DNA of 17,764 nt. Source: Spirochaetia bacterium. Its GTDB lineage: Bacteria > Spirochaetota > Spirochaetia > Treponematales > Breznakiellaceae. Below, piece by piece: positions 13,600-17,764 of this stretch. The notes beneath the pieces were generated by a model. It searched no databases, had not been told where the DNA came from, and saw only the letters and a list, made by a program, of their open reading frames with translations. The stretch covers positions 1-17,764 of the forward strand of contig BOAU01000043.1 of NCBI GenBank assembly GCA_026002025.1, written 5' to 3'. Numbering within the stretch: position 1 is the stretch's first letter; each line of letters begins with the position of its first letter. The translations under genes and the position numbers were made by a program.

Positions 13600-13614
13600 A
13601 GCGTAGACGACGAT

Positions 13615-13752
13615 GTGCTGGCAGAGCGAGATGAGGGGCAAGGGGCCATGGATGGTTATTACATGATAAGTATGAATATTACAAAGCAATGGTTTACTAT
13701 AGCGCGTAATGATTTGTTCATGGCGAAGTATAGTTATGAGAATATGCCACCC
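13615..13752 (+). pseudogene. HEPN-domain N-terminal remnant
   Basis: The frame holds KQWFTIARNDLFMAKYSYEN, the typical first helix of HEPN toxins (W..-A-nDL-mA). It should continue to a cysteine/HCQQ helix, but the similarity is lost after ENMPP at 13752. HEPN pairs with MNT antitoxins, whose starts are found at 11550 and 12538. No intact start or RX4-6H motif is seen. Confidence 0.45.
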
Positions 13753-13860
13753 AGGCGGTCTATGATTTTGCCCTGTCAAAGGTTCCCCAAAAGGTGTCTG
13801 ACGCCGCGATGGATGAAGAGGAATGAATGGTCAAATTCTTTATTGATGATGAAGAATGGG
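13753..13860. other. Unassigned debris between the HEPN remnant and the permease remnant
   Basis: One frame reads VYDFALSKVPQKVSDAAMDE and stops with TGA at 13825-13827. Another starts MVKFFIDDEEWD at 13827 behind AGAGGA and is cut by the permease remnant at 13861. Neither is recognised. Both look like ends of small genes joined by deletions. Confidence 0.3.
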
Positions 13861-13957
13861 ACTTATCCACGCCCTGTGCATCGTGGTGTTTTTCACGGCC
13901 TTTGCCCTCTGGTTCTGGCGGCTGGGGGTGCGGCATTACAAGAGCCCCAGCAGTTAA
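13861..13957 (+). pseudogene. Right 97-bp repeat: isolated 3' end of an ABC permease gene
   Basis: It encodes LIHALCIVVFFTAFALWFWR through the terminal SPSS and TAA, matching the last 31 residues of permease 2 (89 of 97 bases). It has no start or upstream gene. It marks the right boundary of the island; hicAB follows at once. If islands entered here by replacing the gene end, this copy would be the displaced original. Confidence 0.8.
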
Positions 13958-13973
13958 AACCCAAATCTTCTTC

Positions 13974-14002
13974 TTTACAATACTACTCAAAAGTAGTATT
14001 GT
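13974..14002 (+). promoter_or_regulatory. hicAB promoter with palindromic operator
   Basis: TTTACA (13974-13979), a 17-bp spacer and TATTGT (13997-14002). A palindrome with perfect 10-bp arms (CAATACTACT / AGTAGTATTG) and a 4-nt centre fills 13978-14001, spanning the spacer and overlapping both hexamers. This is the expected place for autorepression by HicB. The predicted transcription start is about 14009, the A of the hicA ATG. Confidence 0.6.
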
Positions 14003-14008
14003 ATATAT

Positions 14009-14191
14009 ATGCCGATGACCGGGAAGGAAATGCTGAAATTATACCTCCGTGATGGCTGGGAGCTTGATCATGTAACGGGCTCGCATCATATCGTTGTAAA
14101 AAATGGGGTATCAGTTTCCATTCCTGTTCATAGCAAGGACCTGAAAAAAGGGACCGAACAAAAACTGTTGAAATTAGGGGGCTTTAAATGA
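14009..14191 (+). CDS. hicA: HicA-family mRNA interferase toxin
   Basis: 60 residues. It has the HicA double-stranded RNA-binding-like fold, with MTGKEMLKLYLRDGWEL, the catalytic-site TGSHHIV (H26/H27), VSIPVHSKDLKKGT and the terminal KLLKLGGF, all typical. HicA cleaves mRNA. ATG 14009 and ATG 14015 are both possible; neither has a Shine-Dalgarno. The promoter geometry suggests the transcript starts at or next to 14009, which would make the toxin message leaderless. The stop overlaps hicB as ATGA. Full length for the family. Confidence 0.85.
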   Translation: MPMTGKEMLKLYLRDGWELDHVTGSHHIVVKNGVSVSIPVHSKDLKKGTEQKLLKLGGFK

Positions 14192-14622
14192 CCGCATATC
14201 CCGCAAAATTTGAAAAGGCTGAGGAAGGCGGCTATGTTGTTGAGTTTATTGATATTCCTTCCTGCGTTACCGAGGGGGATACCCTGGAAGAAGCCAAACT
14301 TATGGCTAAGGAAGCGCTTTCGGGTGTTCTTGCCAGCATGGATTCCCGTAAGATAAAAATCCCCGAATCCACCGCTATAGCCAAAGATCATCCCGAATTT
14401 GATGATATTCATTATATTGAGCCGGATTTAAAGATCGCCTTTGCCATCTCATTAAAACAGGAGCGTGAGCGGCAGGGGCTTACACAAAAAGAGGTTGCCC
14501 GGCGTATGCAGGTAAACTGGACTTTTTATCAGCGTATAGAAAATCCACGGAAATCGAATCCGACCCTGGCGACCATCGAGAAGTTGGAGCATGTTTTTTC
14601 CCGCCGGTTTTTTGCGCTGTAA
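14188..14622 (+). CDS. hicB: HicB-family antitoxin with Xre-type HTH
   Basis: 144 residues. The N-terminal HicB domain (MTAYPAKFEKAEEGGYVVEF, IPSCVTEGDTLEEA, AKEALSG) binds and blocks HicA. The C-terminal region from about residue 88 is an Xre/Cro helix-turn-helix (LKQERERQGLTQKEVARRM, then YQRIENP) for binding the palindrome upstream of hicA. Start overlaps hicA by 4 bp, giving coupled translation. No terminator is evident behind it. Identification is firm. Confidence 0.88.
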   Translation: MTAYPAKFEKAEEGGYVVEFIDIPSCVTEGDTLEEAKLMAKEALSGVLASMDSRKIKIPESTAIAKDHPEFDDIHYIEPDLKIAFAISLKQERERQGLTQKEVARRMQVNWTFYQRIENPRKSNPTLATIEKLEHVFSRRFFAL

Positions 14623-15027
14623 TAAGGTAAAAATGTGAAGGTGGCGAGAATTGACTGGTAATCCATAAAGCAAAGGTACTTCACATAACAAAACATTTTA
14701 TACTTTGTCACTCGCTCTTTTGCCTGAACATGGAGTATTTGCCGTTAAAAATACAAACCTACACAAATGTAGGAATTTGCTCAAAAACTACCTTCTTGTA
14801 TTTAATGATTAAGGTTCATCGTCTCACTCTCCATCTGAGCTTTCGGCGGTGGGTGAACAAGCCCCGGTTGTATCATCGTAATTCCTTATATTATATACAA
14901 TTACCATGATATTTTGAGAATTATACGAATCGTTTAGAATTTGAAGCTAATCCCCTCCGCTTGGCACAAAACTTGCTTATAAATCAATAAGATATTTTGC
15001 CAATACCATTTTTATACGGAGGATTTT
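14623..15027. other. 405-bp intergenic region between hicB and glnN
   Basis: AT-rich, with no ORF I accept. It holds a perfect palindrome, CCTACA-CAAA-TGTAGG (14758-14773), and GTTCATC/GGTGAAC arms near 14814-14855 that could fold. The sigma-54 promoter is at 14961. I see no clear NtrC consensus (TGCAC-N7-GTGCA). The palindrome, about 190 bp upstream of the sigma-54 site, is at a workable distance for an enhancer. Confidence 0.5.
14961..14977 (+). promoter_or_regulatory. Sigma-54 promoter of glnN
   Basis: TTGGCACAAAACTTGCT matches the -24/-12 consensus TTGGCACR-N4-TTGCW at every defined base, with GG and GC 10 bp apart. It sits 50 bp before the glnN start, with GGAGG next to the ATG. This implies nitrogen- or enhancer-dependent expression of glutamine synthetase. 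Confidence 0.85.
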
Positions 15028-17169
15028 ATGAGTTGTTCTGATGATTACGCCGGCTGCGCCGAATGCTGCGGGGAAATTGATTTTACCAAGACCCCGGTGG
15101 CGGAGCTCTATGGCTCCAACAGTTTTTCCAATGCGGTGATGAAGCAAAGACTGCCAAAAAACATTTACAAGGAGATTCTGGCGGTTCAGGCCGGCGAAAA
15201 GGAGCTTTCCCTGGAAGTGGCCGAGGTTGTGGCTGCGTCCATCCGGGACTGGGCGGTTGAAAAGGGCGCCACCCACTACACCCACTGGTTCCACCCCCTT
15301 ACGGGGCTGACCGCGGAAAAACACGATTCCTTTATCTCCCCCGCCGGGGACGGCACGGTGATTATGGAATTTTCCGGCAAGGAGCTGATCAAGGGTGAGC
15401 CCGACGCTTCAAGCTTCCCCTCCGGGGGTCTGCGGGCCACCTTTGAAGCACGGGGCTACACCGCCTGGGATGTGACCAGCCCCGCCTTCCTCAAACAGGA
15501 CCGCACCGGTCTTACCCTCTGCATCCCCACGGCCTTTATCAGTTACTACGGCCAGGCCCTGGACAAGAAGGTGCCCCTCCTCAAATCCATCGACGCCCTG
15601 AACAAACAGGCGATCCGGGTGCTGCGGGGGATCGGGAACACCACGAGCAAGCGGGTGTACACCACGGTCGGGCCGGAGCAGGAATATTTCCTGGTTGACA
15701 AGAAATTCTACGATCAGCGGCCTGACCTCATCCTGACGGGCCGGACGGTCTTCGGGGTGCTCCCCGCCAAGGGCCAGGAGATGGAAGACCATTACTTCGG
15801 CGCTCTTAAGGAACGGGTGGCGGACTTTATGCGGGAACTCAACTATGAACTGTGGAAGGTGGGGATCCCCGCCAAGACCCAGCATAACGAAGTGGCCCCC
15901 AATCAGTTTGAAATTGCCCCGATCTACACCAACAGCACCGCCGCGGTTGACGGCAATCAGTTGGTCATGGAAACCATCCGCAGTGTGGCCCGCCGTCATG
16001 GTATGGAGGGGCTGCTCCACGAAAAACCCTTTGCCGGGGTCAACGGTTCGGGCAAGCACAACAACTGGTCCATCGCCACCGATGACGGGATCAACCTCTT
16101 TGAACCCGGTGAAAACCCCGAGTCCAACGCCCGGTTCCTGTTGTTCGCCGCAGCCGTGGTGGAAGCCGTAGACCGCTACGCCCTGCTGATCCGTTCTTCC
16201 GCGGCCACCGCCGCCAACGATTTCCGGCTCGGCGCAAACGAGGCCCCCCCGGCGATCATCTCGATCTTCTTCGGCGGCCCCTTGACCGAAATTCTCGACA
16301 ACATCGCCGAAGGGAAAAGCAGCGGCAAATCCGAGGCGGACGCGAAGATCAAGATCGGCGTCACCAGCCTTCCCAGTCTGCCCAAGGACGTGTCAGACCG
16401 GAACCGGACCAGCCCCTTCGCCTTTACGGGGAACAAGTTTGAGTTCCGCATGGTGGGCTCTTCCCAGTCCATCGCCACTCCCAACACCTACCTCAACGCG
16501 GCGGTTGCCCAGGTTCTCAGTGAATTCGCCGACAAATTGGAGAAAACTTCCAACAAGAACGATGCCATCCAGGCTATTATCAAGGAATCCTACGCCAAGC
16601 ACCGCAAGGTGGTGTTCAACGGGAACGGCTATTCCGACGAATGGGTCCGGGAAGCGGAACGCCGGGGGCTCCCCAATGTGCGGAACACCCCGGACGCCCT
16701 TTCGGTGATCATCCGCAGTGAAACTATCGCCCTGTTCGAGACCCACAAGATCTTCACCAAGGAAGAACTGGAAAGCCGCTATCACATCTACCTGGAAAAA
16801 TATTCCAAGCAGGTGAACATCGAAGCGGGGGTCACCATTGACCTGGCCCGCCGGTACATCTTCCCCGTCATAAAGCGCACCGATGGCAATGGCCTTTGCG
16901 GAATCGATCACCGACCCGCCCCCCACGGCGAGGATGAACTCAAGCTTTTCCTTCTTGCAGAGCGCCACCCCTTCATGGACCTTGGAAAGCCGGGGATTGG
17001 GCTTTACCCCGTCCAGCTCCACCCACTCGACAGCGGCCTTTTTCAGGCTGGCCTTGATCTTGTCCAACAAGCCGGATTTTACCGCGCTTCCCCCGGAATG
17101 GTGGAGCAATATCCTTTTCGCGTATTTGGCGGTTTCACTGCCAACCTGATCCTCGGTCCCTTTCCCTAA
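15028..17169 (+). CDS. glnN: Glutamine synthetase type III, 3' end replaced by antisense alcohol dehydrogenase sequence
   Basis: ATG 15028 follows GGAGG. Codons 1-613 are a normal GSIII, the large dodecameric enzyme joining ammonia and glutamate with ATP. Seen are PVAELYGSNSFSNAVMKQRL, GPEQEYF from 215, AKTQHNEVAPNQFEIAPIY, AGVNGSGKHNNWS, RLGANEAPPAI and FTGNKFEFRMVGSSQS. The protein is correct up to RRYIFP at base 16866. From 16868 the reading frame runs through the opposite strand of an iron alcohol dehydrogenase start and ends by chance at 17169. The true C-terminal ~120 residues occur on the minus strand at 17397-17764. As drawn, this copy lacks its natural end and is probably non-functional, unless the joint is an assembly or amplification artefact. 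Regulated by sigma-54. Confidence 0.85.
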   Translation: MSCSDDYAGCAECCGEIDFTKTPVAELYGSNSFSNAVMKQRLPKNIYKEILAVQAGEKELSLEVAEVVAASIRDWAVEKGATHYTHWFHPLTGLTAEKHDSFISPAGDGTVIMEFSGKELIKGEPDASSFPSGGLRATFEARGYTAWDVTSPAFLKQDRTGLTLCIPTAFISYYGQALDKKVPLLKSIDALNKQAIRVLRGIGNTTSKRVYTTVGPEQEYFLVDKKFYDQRPDLILTGRTVFGVLPAKGQEMEDHYFGALKERVADFMRELNYELWKVGIPAKTQHNEVAPNQFEIAPIYTNSTAAVDGNQLVMETIRSVARRHGMEGLLHEKPFAGVNGSGKHNNWSIATDDGINLFEPGENPESNARFLLFAAAVVEAVDRYALLIRSSAATAANDFRLGANEAPPAIISIFFGGPLTEILDNIAEGKSSGKSEADAKIKIGVTSLPSLPKDVSDRNRTSPFAFTGNKFEFRMVGSSQSIATPNTYLNAAVAQVLSEFADKLEKTSNKNDAIQAIIKESYAKHRKVVFNGNGYSDEWVREAERRGLPNVRNTPDALSVIIRSETIALFETHKIFTKEELESRYHIYLEKYSKQVNIEAGVTIDLARRYIFPVIKRTDGNGLCGIDHRPAPHGEDELKLFLLAERHPFMDLGKPGIGLYPVQLHPLDSGLFQAGLDLVQQAGFYRASPGMVEQYPFRVFGGFTANLILGPFP

Positions 17170-17208
17170 TATGATTTTAGTCCGGTTGTAATATTCAAAA
17201 TTTTGCAT
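16864..17208 (-). pseudogene. Iron-containing alcohol dehydrogenase, N-terminal fragment
   Basis: Read from ATG at 17208 on the minus strand. The first 115 residues match the PF00465 butanol/alcohol dehydrogenase family: MQNFEYYNRTKIILGKG, ILLHHSGGSAVKSG, LDGVKPNPRL, and the nucleotide-binding AVGGGSVIDSAKAIAIGALY. The family is about 390 residues long; here it ends at YDG, where the sequence becomes antisense glnN, and the frame then continues by chance to 16393. On the minus strand it lies just downstream of the glnN 3' end in the same direction, probably the native order glnN-adh. The gene is truncated in this assembly. Confidence 0.8.
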
Positions 17209-17285
17209 GGTTTACCCCGTTTCTGTAAAAGATGAGGCGAATATAACATGAAATCGGGTTTTAATAAATAGTATGAAGAAGATAA

Positions 17286-17374
17286 ACCACGAACGACACA
17301 GACCACACTGACAACACGGACAAAAGAATGAAATTTCAAAACAAAAGTCCGTGAGGGTCCGTGTGGTCTGTGGT
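17286..17374. repeat. Palindromic 9-mer repeat element between glnN and adh
   Basis: Left arm: four 9-mers from 17286 (ACCACGAAC, GACACAGAC, CACACTGAC, AACACGGAC). Right arm: three counterparts ending 17374 (GTCCGTGAG, a 10-nt GGTCCGTGTG, GTCTGTGGT), with an AT-rich loop. It has the same architecture and outer unit as 7771-7836. It could also act as a transcription terminator between the two minus-strand genes. Confidence 0.75.
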
Positions 17375-17396
17375 TAATTCTTAATTCTTCATAAAC

Positions 17397-17764
17397 TTAC
17401 AGCTTAAACAGCAGCTCCTCATATCCGGGGAAGGGCCAGGCTTCCTTGGCGACAATCCGTTCAAGGGCGTCGGCCCGGGAGCGGACCGCGTCCATGCCGG
17501 GGCGGACCTTTTCGAAGTAGGCCTTGGCCTGGGCGGCGGGGTCGTCGATGCCCTGGGCTTCCGCAAGAGCGGTTTCCAGTTTGGCGGTCTCGTCGTAGAG
17601 CTCCGCCGAGAGGTCGGCGATTTTCTTGGCCCGTTTTGCCTGGGGCACATTGGCGGCCCCGATGGCGGCAAGGGCGGCGGCATCAGAGGCCAGGGAACCG
17701 GCAAAGGATGTTATCGCGGGGAAGATGTACCGGCGGGCCAGGTCAATGGTGACCCCCGCTTCGA
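17397..17764 (-). CDS. glnN: Glutamine synthetase type III, C-terminal part (5' end outside window)
   Basis: Minus-strand frame entering at the window edge and ending at TAA 17397-17399. It reads EAGVTIDLARRYIFPAITSF, continues through helical AKRAKKIADLSAELYDETAK, and ends WPFPGYEELLFKL, the standard GSIII C-terminus. Its first 48 bases are identical to 16820-16867 of the plus-strand copy. It is therefore the missing tail of the same or a twin gene in inverted orientation. How far the duplicate extends cannot be seen. Confidence 0.88.
   Translation of the reverse strand, partial: EAGVTIDLARRYIFPAITSFAGSLASDAAALAAIGAANVPQAKRAKKIADLSAELYDETAKLETALAEAQGIDDPAAQAKAYFEKVRPGMDAVRSRADALERIVAKEAWPFPGYEELLFKL

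Larger units (their letters stand above)
16820..17764. repeat. Fold-back inverted repeat of glnN (48-bp arms visible)
   Basis: Bases 16820-16867 and 17717-17764 are perfect reverse complements over all 48 positions, and the right arm is cut by the window end. The 849-bp centre holds, in reverse, the glnN 3' end, the gap and the adh start. Confidence 0.9.

Noticed and set aside
13615..14052. 145-codon open frame spanning the HEPN remnant, permease remnant and hicA promoter
   Set aside because: Its pieces belong to different frames and genes; only about 46 codons resemble HEPN. The rest is out-of-frame permease DNA and the hicAB operator.
14813..14870. Glutamine riboswitch (glnA type) before glnN
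   Set aside because: The foldable arms lie upstream of the sigma-54 promoter, outside the expected transcript, and the known conserved bases are not present.
16393..17208. 271-codon minus-strand frame as a complete alcohol dehydrogenase
   Set aside because: Only the first 115 codons match the family. The remainder is antisense of glnN.

Overview
The window looks like chromosome of a spirochaete, most likely a Treponema-like species. This is inferred from gene content: a CHASE2-type cyclase-like receptor, a type III glutamine synthetase behind a sigma-54 promoter, and an Eco57I-like type IIG enzyme with decaying toxin-antitoxin modules. No rRNA or tRNA gene anchors the taxonomy. Core genes are GC-rich; the accessory block between them is mosaic and in places very AT-rich.

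Layout. (1) 1-2032: 3' part of a membrane CHASE2/degenerate class III nucleotide cyclase. (2) 2033-2300: a leader with a near-consensus sigma-70 promoter, a 9-codon ORF and a multibranched inverted-repeat structure, followed by rsgA. (3) 2301-6046: rsgA and a three-gene ABC-2 exporter (ATPase plus two permeases), all overlapping by a few bases, so one operon. (4) 6047-13957: a defence/toxin island. It holds a type IIG restriction-methylation gene broken by an in-frame amber codon and carrying a Glu-to-Lys change in its nuclease motif, a TIR-like effector translationally coupled to it, a DUF4145 protein, a PIN toxin with a small partner, and a RhuM-PLD protein. The rest is debris of further PIN/antitoxin and HEPN/MNT modules. 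The island is bracketed by a 97-bp direct repeat of the 3' end of the second permease gene. (5) 13958-14622: hicAB with a palindromic operator. (6) 14623-17764: sigma-54-driven glnN. It is correct to about codon 613, then runs into the antisense of the start of an iron alcohol dehydrogenase gene. The missing glnN 3' end follows on the opposite strand, and a 48-bp perfect inverted repeat runs to the window edge.

How the parts fit. The exporter operon is housekeeping or efflux. The island behaves like a stack of cassettes: related sequence (MNT starts, methyltransferase tails, a promoter-bearing segment) recurs between genes, and one PIN-partner module is duplicated with a clean internal deletion of the toxin. 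Most of the debris looks inactive; the intact candidates are TIR, DUF4145, PIN plus partner, RhuM-PLD and HicAB. The glnN/adh junction is either a fold-back duplication or a sequencing/assembly chimera, and should be resolved before any biological reading of it. All family names come from recognising motifs by eye; no database search was run.
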